From Dolomedes plantarius (lineage: Eukaryota > Arthropoda > Arachnida > Araneae > Dolomedidae), in NCBI GenBank assembly GCA_907164885.2, contig OU015490.1, positions 234,930,332 through 234,994,331 on the forward strand: 64,000 nucleotides of DNA. Reading direction: 5' to 3'. The notes beneath the pieces are model-generated. The model was given only the letters and a program-made list of their open reading frames with translations, had not been told where the DNA came from and searched no databases. Positions 38,200 to 49,892 of this stretch are shown here, in pieces; position 1 is the stretch's first letter; every line of letters begins with the position of its first letter. The translations under genes and the position numbers were made by a program.

Positions 38200-38529
38200 G
38201 TGACATCGTAGATATGTTCCTATCTTAAGACCTGGCTGTTTCGTGGAAGTGACAGACTATTGTGTGAGAGCGGTACTTTGACAGTCAATCGCTCCTTTGA
38301 AGATTTGGAATGTGCTATAACGGTTTTTTTCTTTTTTGCAGGATGCTTTTATTAAGTAGATAACTGTATCCTTTTCAAAAGGTGTGTCTTGAAAATCGAC
38401 ACCGGACTAATTGATTAATAATGATTTTTTTTTCCAAGTCGCCAAAAGTCTTCTGCGACACCGAAGCGCTAGGCTTAATGGGAGGCCTGAAGAACCGCCG
38501 CAGAAAGGATAACATATATACAGTCATAG

Positions 38530-38801
38530 CGCATACAGATTGGTACAGAGTTCTCTGCATCTGCCAGTGATTTATGTCTCTCTGTACTCTCTACTATGCG
38601 TGGATCGCCTCCTCTGGCGGTCCATCAAAGAAAGAGTGAGGGGTCAACGGGTCAAATGGTGTCGAGCGGGGTCGGGGGACACACCACATCAAAGAAATCT
38701 TGCGCGCGGGAATGGGGGTGGTTCTAAATACCGTGTCTAATGTTACCGTGACTAATGTGATGACAGGAGTCGGGGAGAGAACTCTGTACCAATGTATATG
38801 C
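38530..38801. mobile_element. GC-rich element with long terminal inverted repeats
   Basis: ATTGGTACAGAGTTCTCT at 38538-38555 is perfectly inverted at 38777-38794, and weaker pairing extends a few bases outward (gcatacag / gtatatgc). The 220-bp interior is markedly GC-rich and carries no coding motif. No target duplication is clear. It may be a MITE, or the inverted repeat may sit inside a larger LTR-like block that continues to about 39065. Confidence 0.5.
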
Positions 38802-39065
38802 ACCATCAGAGAGAGAGATTCATGAGTTCATCGAAAGTTGTATCCTTGAGTGGACGTCAAGAATCCACCCCAGGAGAGGGGACGGTTCAGGTTCTCGACG
38901 ATGAGAGGCCTGACGTGCACAGTCAAGCAGAAGGATTCCAATACAGAGAACATTCAGTTTAAATAATCTATGTATATATAGTTTTTTTTTCTGTATAAAT
39001 AAAGATTAGTTACACTCACCAACTAGGCTCTGTTCTCTCTGGGACTTGTCTCGATAGTGTGAAAT
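38802..39065 (+). other. LTR-like or transcript-end-like block
   Basis: A GC-richer stretch contains a TATATATAG box (38973-38981) and an AATAAA (38998-39003) about 20 nt apart, followed by a GC-richer segment to about 39065. The order resembles an LTR or a short polyadenylated transcript end, but no repeat partner was found. Confidence 0.3.
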
Positions 39066-39285
39066 CAATACTGTAGCGGCCAAATTGATACAATCGAGTA
39101 GGAACAACTCATTTGTCAGAGAATATTATCGTTGTGAGATAAAAGATTTGTTAATAGATCTACACTCTCTCTTAACCACTCGTAAGAAAATTTATGGGAA
39201 TTATGTTTAAATATGGCGCTATGGAATCGCATAATAATCGAAATAATAATGAAAAAACATTGCTCTATTTTCTTCTATTTCTGTA

Positions 39286-39286
<1 letters not shown>

Positions 39287-39318
<32 letters not shown>
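39287..39318. repeat. (TA)n tract at left edge of Tc1
   Basis: Short TA repeat. The last TA (39317-39318) serves as the left target duplication of the Tc1 element. It continues on the right side at 40487-40502. Confidence 0.9.
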
Positions 39319-39320
<2 letters not shown>

Positions 39321-40486
39321 CTGAAGTGCCACTGAATTAAGGATGCCTACCTAGTAACGAGTTAGGCCTCCTCTGGCCAAATATTAGCTAAAGCTGGTTA
39401 GGCCAAATATTGGCTAAAGCTGTCCATAATTCAGTAAGGTTCTTTGGTTCTGAGTGATGGCCTTTCACGCCTTGTTCCAAAACATCCCAAAGATGCTCAA
39501 TAGGATTTAAGTCTGGGCGTCTAGGTGGCCAATTCATGAATAGAGAAGTCAGAGGAATGCTCATTCAACCAGCCAGTAGCCAACCGGGACTTGTAAGAGG
39601 TACAGTTGTCTTGCTGGAAACCTCCTTTACCGTGCGGATAACAGAACAGTATAAATAGATGGAGGTGATTACCAAGCAACTCTACGTACCGAATTGCATT
39701 AAGGGAGGTTGGTACACGCACGAAAAATCCCAAACTGCGCCACGAAAAAACACCCCAGGCCATGATTGAGCCACCATGCCCTTGTACAGTTCCAGCCAGG
39801 CATGCAGGATCCATGGCTTCATGAGCCTGACGTCATATTCTCAGACTCCCGTCGGCGTAAATTAGTCGAGACTCATCACTCCATGCTACTCGTTTCCAGT
39901 CCTCTATACTCCAGTCTCTGTGCTCTCTTGCCCAGGCAAGACGTGCAGCCCGATGGCGAGTATAGAGCAATGGTACTCTCGTAGGTCGACGATTCCCGAA
40001 ACCCATACGGTGAAGCGAACGTTGCACAGTCCGTTTACTGACTGTACGACTGGCACCGTCATTAAACTGGATGGTAATTTGAGCTAATGTTTGGCTTCGC
40101 TGGCTACGTACAATACGCCTGAACCGTCACTCACCACGCACTGTCAAGGCTAATTGTCCTCTGCAGTTTGCCCGATCGCTAGTTTTTTTTCCACCATCCA
40201 TGTATTCTTGGTATACTCTTGACACTGTCGACCTTGAAAATCCTAGCTGTCTGACGATTTCGGAAATTGAATGGCCCATGCGTCGCGCCCCTACGATTTG
40301 TCCGCTATCGAAGGCGTCTAAATCAGGCAGTTTACCCATACTGGCAATTCCAACAACTAATTCAGAACAACCACAGTACGCGCTATATATGTAGTTTCCA
40401 CAGCGCCCTCACTTGCGCATACATGATGCGCAGCACTACACAATTTGCATAGGCTTTGCTATCCCTAATTCAGTGGCACTGCAGTG
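39319..40486 (-). mobile_element. Tc1-family transposon, near full length, inactive
   Basis: The 1168-bp element has terminal inverted repeats CACTGAAGTGCCACTGAATT (left) and CACTGCAGTGCCACTGAATT (right, inverse), differing at one base, and is flanked by TA. It encodes one Tc1-type transposase on the minus strand that is broken by two stops, a frameshift and a 3' deletion. It inserted within a TA microsatellite, which continues on both sides. Confidence 0.95.
39351..40339 (-). pseudogene. Tc1-type DDE transposase, broken
   Basis: From ATG at 40339 the frame gives a paired-like helix-turn-helix (GHSISEIVRQLGFSRSTVSR), then a TGA at 40129-40127 where CGA (Arg) is expected. It continues in the same frame through RTVQRSLHRMGF and VAWSDES (first catalytic Asp) to a second TGA at 39835-39833 where TGG (Trp) is expected. 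Then come GGSIMAWGVFSW and FQQDN (second Asp). A net one-base insertion near 39538 shifts into the frame with PDLNPIEHLWD (catalytic Glu) and, after a deletion near 39400, the terminal RGGLTRY and TAG. Counting across the shift, about 36 residues separate the second Asp from the Glu. A 21-bp direct repeat (39375-39395, 39401-39421) marks the deletion site. Confidence 0.92.
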
Positions 40487-40502
40487 TATATATATATATA
40501 TA

Positions 40503-41616
40503 TAGACAGAGAGATAGAGAGATGAATAGACATAGATATACTTCAAAATATATTTAGAACCTACCTTTTAAAGGAAATTTAACTTGAGGTCTGACACTTA
40601 TTCAAAAATTAAGCATATACCTGAGGCTTGCCTTGTTAAAAATCAAGCCTCAACAGATTATATAATTTTAATCAACTTAATATTTGATACATGGCGCATG
40701 TTTCAAATTTCTTTTAAAAAAGTGGTGACTAGAGGAATTATTGACAATATGAATGGGATTAACAAAATTAACTTTGTTGGTGCAAAATATTTTCCCCGAA
40801 TAATGCTTTTCAATCTACAAGTGCAAATTTATTACTGCTTATTTATGAATTCAGAGAAAATTTTCTCCCTGTTTTCATTATTTTAATAAGCATTAACTGA
40901 AATATTAATAGCAATCTTGAAACATACAATTGAATGTTTAATTTAATTAAAAAAATGAATGATGTAAACTGTACCATTTCGATTTCAATTGGATCCGAGA
41001 ACCAGGGCACCGTCAAAACCAACCTTACTCAGGTTATGTCCTTCATAATAATTTATTCCAGCAAGATTTCAGTTTTATAATTTAAATATTTTTCTGTTTA
41101 GTATTTCACTGTATCTTCATAAATTCAGTAAAATTATTTATTAATTTTTATTATTTTAATATATTTTTCAAAAAGAATGTTATTAAAAATATTTATGTAA
41201 ATGTCAACTGAATATAATATTTAAATTAAATGAATAACAACTGCTGTAAAATGTATGTTTTCATATTCAATCAGTATTTTTTCCCTATGTTCTCCATTTT
41301 CGATCATCTAGAAACACAGACAAATTTCCTCTAGGTATTCGCCCACCTGGTAACGACGGCAAATGGAAGGAACGCGACTGCTGGCGTTCTAAAAATAGAC
41401 GCGACTACTCTCGGGTTAAGAAAATTAACTATCCTTTGACTTTTCAGTGTTTGACCGATTCTCACACCCAATATAATTTTATGTCTGCTGAATTATTTAC
41501 AACACATTAATAAAAAACGATGTGCTTATTAGTTTGTAATTATATTGTTATAAAATGTAATTGAAGGAAATATTTCAGTACTTGTTGCAATTTATAATTA
41601 TCCTGGAAGGAAGCAT
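40503..41616. other. AT-rich spacer, nothing recognised
   Basis: Contains an open frame of 100 codons (40584-40886, +) with no recognisable domain, AT-driven codons and no supporting context. Confidence 0.45.
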
Positions 41617-41932
41617 TCCAGACCAGACCAGATTCATATAGGCTAGCGGGCTGAGGGAGTGGCTCCGGTTTATAATGGCACCACAAGGGTCGGGGTCGAA
41701 TGTAGCCAGGTCCAACCTCAAATTTGAAAGAGCAACCCCCAGGAGGAACATCTGATGGGATCGTATCCTCTCCTATCCTCTTTGACCTCATGAAGGGAAT
41801 TTACGGTCTACGGATTCAACGTGTCCATACCCGGCCTAGACACGGAGTTATTTAATGGCGCTTGTCGGGATTCGATCCGAGCACCCTCAGCTCCGAAAGC
41901 CGAAGCACCACCAATAGGCTACGTTGAGCCCC
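41617..41932 (-). mobile_element. SINE family 2, full copy with tRNA-like head
   Basis: The minus-strand head at 41932-41862 is 71 nt, the length of a tRNA. It carries TAGCCTATTGGTGG as A-box-like and GGATCGAATCCCG as B-box. The body then runs to about 41617 with the phrases shared by the copies at 17945 and 20583. The tRNA-like head and pol III boxes identify a tRNA-derived SINE. The tail end is approximate. Confidence 0.78.
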
Positions 41933-42898
41933 ATTTCATTACTTAAATAAGTTAGGCACAACAGTCTAAAAACGCTTATTCCAATTCATTACTGAAATCT
42001 TCATCTTTTTTTATATCAAAATCACATCTGGATTTTCACTGCTACAATAACTATTATTTAAAGAAACGATTATGAAAGAAAAATGATTATATTGTGTATA
42101 ATCGAGTAAATCTATATTTTTAAGATAGGCAATATATTACGTATTGTGTGTAAAACAATAAAAAAGAGATATCTTGGCATTTATTTGTTTTTGCTAAAAC
42201 ATTTGATTCATTTAACTTTGATAATGATAGTATTTATAACTTTTATATGATCCCTCAAAGCATGTCAAATGAAATATTTTTCCCCAGACAGTTTTTACCC
42301 AAAACAGACAATTTACTTTTCTTTATCTTTCTTTGTAGAAATCAACGGGTTTAATATAAATTCTAAATAACCTTTACTACTTACACATATAAAGAAAAAA
42401 TTGTATTTTTAAAAAATTTTCACTGCAAAGAAAAAATGCAGTTAATAATAAATTGTAGTAATTTCTGTAGCGGTAATAATGATATTTGACAATGTTTGTT
42501 ACCAATTTAATGAAAACTATAAAAAAAATATTTGTTTTAAAATCTACTAATTGTAATTATATCTTTATTTATGCTAGCGGTTTGTTGTAGAATTCGAAAT
42601 ATATGAATGTTAACAGGTCTACACTGGGGAATTCCTATGCGCAAATATAAAAGTAGGTGCACGCATGTATGGCTATTCGTCACGTGAGGTTTTGCTAACA
42701 GTCTACTTAGCTGTAAGACTTTTAAACCATTTTCAACTATATCTTACTTGTCGCCTGAATATATTATGCCGTTCAAGGAATTGAATATATTATTTTATTT
42801 GCATATACTCATCTTAAATGTTTCTATATTTCATCAATACTGGGATTTCTCATACTATCGTGAGATTGATTTGGGGCTTTTAGGTAGTTGCTGTAGAG
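41933..42898. other. AT-rich spacer, nothing recognised
   Basis: No supported feature. The open frame at 42748-43050 only runs into the hAT end. Confidence 0.45.
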
Positions 42899-43293
42899 CA
42901 GGGGTGATCAACCCGCGGCCCGAGGGCCACATGCGGCAAGTATTAGCGCGGCCCAGAAAGAGAGCTCAAAGCGAAAATAAAATATCCATAGTCCTCTTCG
43001 GAGATGATGGCAGGCCTCCAATAAAGATTCCGTTTTGTTCATTCAACTAATCGACAATACAGCATTTAAAACATCTTTAATTCTATGCAAAAATCTGTAT
43101 GCAATTACTGTATATTAATTTCATTACAAAAATGAAATGTCGTGTTTTTACACATTTAACATTTCATATTTGTAATGATATTAAAATTAGTATAAAAGAA
43201 TTAAACACCATGAACACACAATCTCCATGATCTCATAAATACATTCGCGAACAAGGCCATTATAAATATTGCTAGACAGCGTACTCGCACATT

Positions 43294-43990
43294 TTGTCTC
43301 ATCAAACTATTTCCAGGAGAATTGACAAATTTAGGAAATATATCGAAAACTATTTAAAAAGTAAAGTTTCTAGTTTTAAGTTTTACTCTTTGTGGATGGA
43401 TGAAAGTACTGATGCTACTGACACGGCTCAATCTGCCATTTTTATTAGAGGTATGAATGACGAGTATATTGTATTTGAAGAAATGGCTTTATCAGCACCG
43501 TTAAAAGACAAGACAACCTCGAGTGATTTATATGAAGTAGGGAAGAAAACGTTGACACGATTCTCATTAACTCTTGCCATCATATCTGGTATTGTAATTC
43601 GTGACACAGCTTATGATAGGCAAAAAAAGAGGGACTTGTAGGATTAACACTAGAGGTAAAAAATAAACAATTCATTTGCATCTTTGCTACTCCATTTACA
43701 GTCCATATAGATATGCTGCCAGAAAATTTTCAAATGGAATGCATAGAGTTGCAATCTGACATCCAACTGAAAAAGAAATCAAGTCTCTTTGTTGCATTTT
43801 TATAGATCATACCTGCCCAGAGATAAATATCCCTAACTGCATAGTCATGCGTTATTCATGTCATCATTGTTTGGAAGCACGTGCATCTGTGAACAACTGA
43901 ACCAAAATATCAGATGGACATCTTGAGAACTCCCTGAGAATTGCGATCACTTCAATTGACCCAGCTATTGCAACCACTTCAATGCATTAG
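43294..43990 (+). pseudogene. hAT transposase remnant
   Basis: The first part, 43294-43641, reads SHQTISRRIDKFRKYIE, then FYSLWMDESTDATDTAQSAI (with the Asp of the catalytic core), then LSGIV-like ISGIV. A large deletion near 43630 follows. The second part, in other frames, reads IDMLPENFQMECIELQSDIQ, then FGSTCICEQL, then LRIAITSIDPAI to a TAG at 43988-43990. FGSTxxCEQLF and the PENxQMExIxLQ segment belong to the hATC dimerisation domain. Several frameshifts and the missing central part make it non-functional. Confidence 0.85.
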
Positions 43991-44113
43991 TTATAGCATT
44001 AGTTTACCCCCTCTTCGGCGGATAGTGCTTCTATTCGCAGACACGACAACAATAACAACAACATTGATGCATTAGTTTCCTATATTGATGCATTGGTATG
44101 ACACCTATAGTTA

Positions 44114-44838
44114 TCTCTATAATCTATATACGAGTATATAAAACAGTTCCGTAACTGACTAACTCACTGACTGACATACAAGGCACAGACCAAACCGCTG
44201 GACCTAAAGGGCTGAAATTTTGCATGGCGATTTTTCTTATAGTGTAGGGATGCACTAAAAAGATTTTTGAAAAATTCTTCTTAGATTTTTTAAATTAAAT
44301 TTTTAAGCTGTTTAAGTAACTTTTTTTAAGTTTGCATTTAAAATAATTATTTGAGGGTTATAAAATTTATATCACGAAAAAGATCATAAAAATTTCTTTA
44401 GAATATCTTTTTCGAATCTTTTTCTCCATTTTCTGACTTTTTGTGAATTTTTAAAGATTAATTTTTAGAATTTAATTTATTAAATGCTGCTCACATGATT
44501 TCTTTTTCTGGTACTTTAAATAAATTTATCGTCACGTGCATAGCATCTAAATAGACAAAAAAATATTTTTATTTTCTTGCTAATGCGGCAGACGATCGGA
44601 CATTATCCAAAAAAAAATTAAAATACAGTAAAATATATGTTCCTCAAACTGTACTATATTCTTTTGTATGTTCTATTAGATTTAATTTGAATATATTCTT
44701 CAACATTATTTTGTCTATAAAAATATCCGTTACGATTTTTATTTTTTTTTTTTATATTTATACACACATCAATTGCATACATTGACCGTTGTATTTAATT
44801 TGAATTTACTCCGTAGCGAAGTACGGGTTTTCAGCTAG
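44114..44838 (+). mobile_element. Non-autonomous Helitron inside the hAT
   Basis: The element starts TCTCTATAATC after an A (44113; an alternative start is 44123) and ends CTAG (44835-44838) before a T. Insertion between A and T with 5' TC and 3' CTRR is the Helitron rule. About 11 nt before the end, CCGTA and TACGG form a small hairpin. The left part carries the phrase CAAACCGCTGGACCTAAAGG common in arthropod Helitrons. No RepHel coding sequence is present. Confidence 0.78.
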
Positions 44839-44993
44839 TTATAAATAAAACTTAAAATGAAATATGTTAACTATATGTTATACTTTTTTTTACTCATTAA
44901 CTATTTTTAATATTAGGTACATTTTTGTGTGACCCAAACCAATTCGTCCTCTTTCAATGTGGCCCAAGGAAGCTAAAAGGTTGGACACCCCTG

Positions 44994-45640
44994 CTGTAAA
45001 GGTTGCGATAGGAAAGAGAGTTTTGTCGAAAACAAAATTCATTGATAACTATAAAATAAGATTCTATTTTGACAATACACTACCCCTTTTCTAGCATATT
45101 AAAATTTGACATAGAAATACGTTAAAATAGAACATTAGCTCTTCTGTATTTACTACCACTTTCTTTCCTCTAACGAGAAACAAATGAAGGCGGTGTAACT
45201 GTAAAACTAGAAAATCTAGATTGCAACATAATGTTAAAGGTTTTTTGGTAAAAAAGTACTTGGTCATTTTATTTTCTTAAGTATATTATATGGGATGTAT
45301 ATTATAACATCCGAGAAACTCTTCGCACTGTGCTGAAAATTAAAAGCAGTATCATAAATGAAATTATAAGTTTGATCATGAATGAAATTAAAAGTTTGTT
45401 ATATTTCAGAAAGTATTTTAAATGTATTTTGCTTCATACGATAGCATATGTTTTACTATTGTTTTAAGAATTATATAAGTCATAATGCGTGTCTGAAACT
45501 GTCCTTTTATTTGAAATAATATGTTTTTTGTCACGAAGCAACGGCAAAAATGTTTTGATGAATAAAATCATTTACAATCACAGTCAAGCACATTTACTTT
45601 TTTATATGAACGTGCATTTGGTTAGATATATAAAGATGTA
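44994..45640. other. AT-rich spacer, nothing recognised
   Basis: No supported feature. Confidence 0.45.
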
Positions 45641-46291
45641 GAAGAAAGTTTATCCGATGTTGAATGGCAACATCATGCTCAGTAGGATTAAAAAATATGG
45701 AGGATAAATTACCAAGTTTTACATATTATTAATCCTAAGGAATCATCTTTTACTTTTTGCGAAATTTATGACATCTAATCGAAATCGTTATTATTACATT
45801 ATTTCCTATATTTCCGAAATAAAATTCAAAATACACCCAAATTAATTATTTTTTCACGAAGATTCTCTGAAGTTGAATGGCTACATCATGCACAGTAGGA
45901 TTTAAATATATGGTGGATTAATTGCCTAACTTTAAATAATATAAATCATAAGGAATCAATCATTTTTCACCTTTTTTCCGATATTTATGGCATCTAATCG
46001 AAATCGTTATTATTACATTATTTTCTATATTTTCGAAATAAAATTCAAAATACACCCAAATTAATTATTTTTACAGGAAGATTCTCTGAAGATGAATGGC
46101 AACATCATACACAATAAGATTAAAAATGTGGTAGATTAATTACCAAACTTTAAATATTATAAATACAAAGGAATCATCTTTCACCTCTTTTCGATATTTA
46201 TGGCATTTATTCGAAATCGTTATTGTTACATTATTTCCCATATTTCCGAAATAAAATTCAAAATACATCAAAATTAATTATTTTTACACAA
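45641..46291. repeat. AT-rich satellite, three units of about 217 bp
   Basis: Units begin near 45641, 45858 and 46077. Each has GAAGATTCTCTGAAG-like sequence, then TGAATGGCAACATCAT, then TCGAAATCGTTATTATTACA, then AAATACACCCAAATTAATTA. Units 2 and 3 start almost identically, and unit 1 is more diverged. No coding content. Confidence 0.92.
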
Positions 46292-46929
46292 AGATTAAGA
46301 CCTGCTTCAACTTGCTGGTTATGTCACTTCTGAACAAGAAAAGGGTTCAACCGTGAAGATAATAAAATAGTCATTGTTCTTATTATCTCTGTTTCAGGAA
46401 GTGATTGATTGGTTTGAGACTCGGAGATGATTTGGGAGTAATTGGAGAGAAATTCCAATGTCAGTGTTTCTTCGAAAGGAAACTTTCCTTTAATATTCTC
46501 TTTTTATTTGGGCAAAAGGTACTATTTTTGTTCACATTTGCTGCTATTACACAAGGACACGAACACACAAAACAAAAAGTGAGATAAAATATGACGTAGT
46601 GATTGTTAAAAAGCGAAATAAGACAACTATATTTAAAGAAAAAATGGGAATGGGAATACAAGAAACAGTAAATTTGAGTATTTTAAGTAAATAACTGTGT
46701 TATTATGTGTTATTAATATCAGACGGAAGAATTTTAGTATAATCAAGAAAGGATTTTTGTTACGGGTGACAAGATTCCGAAAAAAAAATTAAAAATAAAG
46801 AATAATAAAACTTGACAAAACAAGTTACATTATAGATTACGATAATAACTGAATAAACAAACACATTTTTCTAGTTAAATAAGTAGCAAAATGACTGTAA
46901 AAGGATAAAAAATGTAAAAAAAAGTTGTA
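46292..46929. other. AT-rich spacer, nothing recognised
   Basis: Two overlapping opposite open frames at 46405-46661 have no motif. Confidence 0.45.
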
Positions 46930-47127
<198 letters not shown>

Positions 47128-48592
47128 AGTTTTACGAATGGGCCTTTGTTAGAATTGATCAAAGCACGTTCGTAGTAGTACAATATCTTAATTAAAAATA
47201 AATAGAATACCTGTTATAGATTCAGGATAGTTTAAAAAAGTTTTTATGTTGTAAATGCTAGAAAATCTTTTAAGTTTCAGATAAAAGAGAGTAAAATCAC
47301 ATGACATGAAATTTACTATCTAATACCAAACACGTCGATTACTGAAATGGTTCATAGTTAATTCTAGTGATTTTGAGGTACACAGGATTAAGACTACGAA
47401 AATAGACATTACGTTCTGAATAACTGAACAGCACGTTTCAAGCTGAATTTATGGAAATTAATTTAGAAATCTCGTGGCACAGTACGTTATATTTTAACCT
47501 AGAAAGTAGTTTCAAATATTGATAAAAATGTATCATTACAGTGTAACTAAAAAACAAAAGAATTATTTAACTTCCACTGAAACGTCCTGTGTATATATTA
47601 AAAAATTACAAGTAGCATATGTAAGCCTCTCACAAAGTAGAAATGAATTAAAGAATTTTTGGTAACGATTCATGTAATAGAAAAAGAAAAATACTAAATA
47701 GTTTCATTCGCTCTTAAGAAAAACATTTATGCCATTTTATATTTATTCTCTTCCTTGCAATAGCGAGTAAAGTAGTATCGATAGAATATTAAAACTCGTT
47801 TGATTAAATAAAGAGAAGCATACATTATGCAGTAAAAGGCATGTTGACTTCGGTCTATTTTATGATATATAAATTCCTCCATCTACCCCTCAAAGTATTC
47901 TTTTTTCCAGAAATACGAGTTAAAAGTTTGTTTAACGTTCTTTTATATCGCCTATAATGAAAAACTTCATGGTTATTTTATACAAGTTTTATAGATTATT
48001 TCTCAGGTTACGAGGCATTTGTATTTCAACATATACCTTACGAACTCTTATAAATGTTTCCTGTTGCATTCAGCCGAAAATAATTGTTCATACAATAAGT
48101 GGTTTTTTATATGCCTTTTCTCATGTTTAGTACGTCGTTTAACGACATAACTGCGAAAAATCGATCACACTTTGAGTCGATGACTTGAAGGCTCTTTTCA
48201 AATCCCATTCTCAAAATAATCATTCAATGTCTATGTGAGAGATCTAAGTAAGTAGACTGCAGACTACAGTTTCAATACACATATTGACATCAGAATATGT
48301 ATATAGGCATTCAAATGTGTTGCATTTGGATTTTAGGCTGTTCTGTAATTAAATATTGGGCTATCATTCTTTACATAAAATAAATTCCTAATGTCCATCC
48401 CTTCGGGATTTAATATATAATGAGATAAATTTTCTACATTGGGGACTAAACGTCTGGAGGAAGTTTCAGGAAAAGAAATAATATTGAAAATCAAGTACTT
48501 ATTTCTTGTTGATCAATGCGTCATAGATTGCTTTGCAAAGTGGGGAAAAATACTAGATTAAACACATTTTCTTTTATTATTCGGAGGCACTT
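47128..48592. other. AT-rich spacer, nothing recognised
   Basis: Only a 13-bp palindrome (GTCGTTTAACGAC near 48133) stands out. Confidence 0.45.
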
Positions 48593-48690
48593 ACCGTGAG
48601 ACATTCGTATTTATTGTGTGAGCTCCAATTAGGTGAGCCTACATTGATCCACATGAGGAGACAACATGGAATAGATTAAACATGTGATGA
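48593..48690 (-). mobile_element. SINE family 1 body fragment
   Basis: The phrase AATTAGGTGAGCCTACATTG followed by gacaacatgg aligns with ATTTAGGTGAGCCAGCATTG and gacgacatgg of the units at 13231-13386. Head and tail are missing. Confidence 0.55.
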
Positions 48691-49853
48691 GAAATAAATC
48701 TGTAAAAATGTACAGAAGGCTTCTTGCAAAAATAAAATTGAATTATATAAGCCCATATCAATCCTTAAAAAAAATTGTTCTTTTCCGCTTAAAATGACTT
48801 TTAAATCATGTTTCTATCTAAATTAGAACAGGACATATTAATATTTTTTTGCAACATTCTAATAGTAACCAATCTGTGTTTAAACCTGTAAATGAGTTTT
48901 TAAGCATGATAGGTTTTTTTACCATTTCAAATATTTAAATCGTTATAAGTCAAGAACCGTTACAGATAAATGGTTCAAACTGGGAACATGTCTTTTTCAA
49001 TTATTTTACTTTACATTTCTCTCAGCAGATTTGAAAAATTATTTACTTTTGAAAATATGATTATTTAAGTATAAGTTACATTATTTTTTTAAATGTTTAC
49101 TCTAAATATTTTAAATTTTTTTAAATTAATATTTTAAAAAACGCTGAATTAAAAATTAAAACTTATATATTTCTGTTTAATTAAATGCAATTTTTTTTAA
49201 ATTCGACTAATAATATTTCGACTTATAACAATTTTAAATTACTCCACTTTTTTTAATTTTTCAAATTTAATTTTTTTTAAAAAACTTAAAGAGAAGTTTT
49301 ATGATGTGATTTTGTTTACAAATTATATGGGTGACCACAATGAAAATTTCAAAATTTTAACTCAATTAAATTTTTTTTCAAATGTCTCCCGAATCCCCTT
49401 TACTTAAAAGAAACACATTTTACAAACATGCAAATAATATATAGCAATTTCTCTGAGGGATTTTTATATCTTGGCGGAGTAGCTGGCATTATAGCAAGTA
49501 CTATAAGTCTTTATTAATACAATTCATTGTGTATAGGAAAACAATAAATTTTATCATACTGAGGAGCTTCCATATGTGTAAATCCTTGGCTTCTTTGTAA
49601 GATTTAAACAAATAAACTTTGAACGCATATACTGTAAAAATGAAAACGATGACGTCCGATTTTATGGCTGGCAATGTTTTAATCAATGACAATGATATCA
49701 AGTTCTTTTCAATATTGATGGGTTTCACAATTACATTTCGGTACACTTTTATACCATATAATTAAAATTAGAATATTTTTTGGATTATAAATTTTTGCTT
49801 TTAGACTAATCATATTTAATATAAGTGAATATGATGTGATGTTGTTTCGATTA

Positions 49854-49892
<39 letters not shown>

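Larger units (their letters stand above)
42899..44993 (+). mobile_element. hAT transposon, internally deleted, carrying a Helitron
   Basis: The left end is CAGGGGTGATCAACC. The reverse complement of the right end is CAGGGGTGTCCAACC, 13 of 15 identical. Flanks are CTGTAGAG (42891-42898) and CTGTAAAG (44994-45001), an 8-bp target duplication with one change. The left sub-terminal GC-rich phrase (GCGGCCCGAGGGCCACATG) and right phrase (GTGGCCCAAGGAAGC) are typical of hAT elements related to the GTF2IRD2/ZBED5 transposase group. Without the Helitron at 44114-44838 the element would be about 1.37 kb. Confidence 0.9.

Noticed and set aside
40584..40886. 100-codon open frame
   Set aside because: AT-driven composition, no motif, no neighbouring exon or element signal.
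45641..46291. CRISPR-like array
   Set aside because: The units are about 217 bp, AT-rich and directly adjacent with no unique spacers, in a eukaryotic context.
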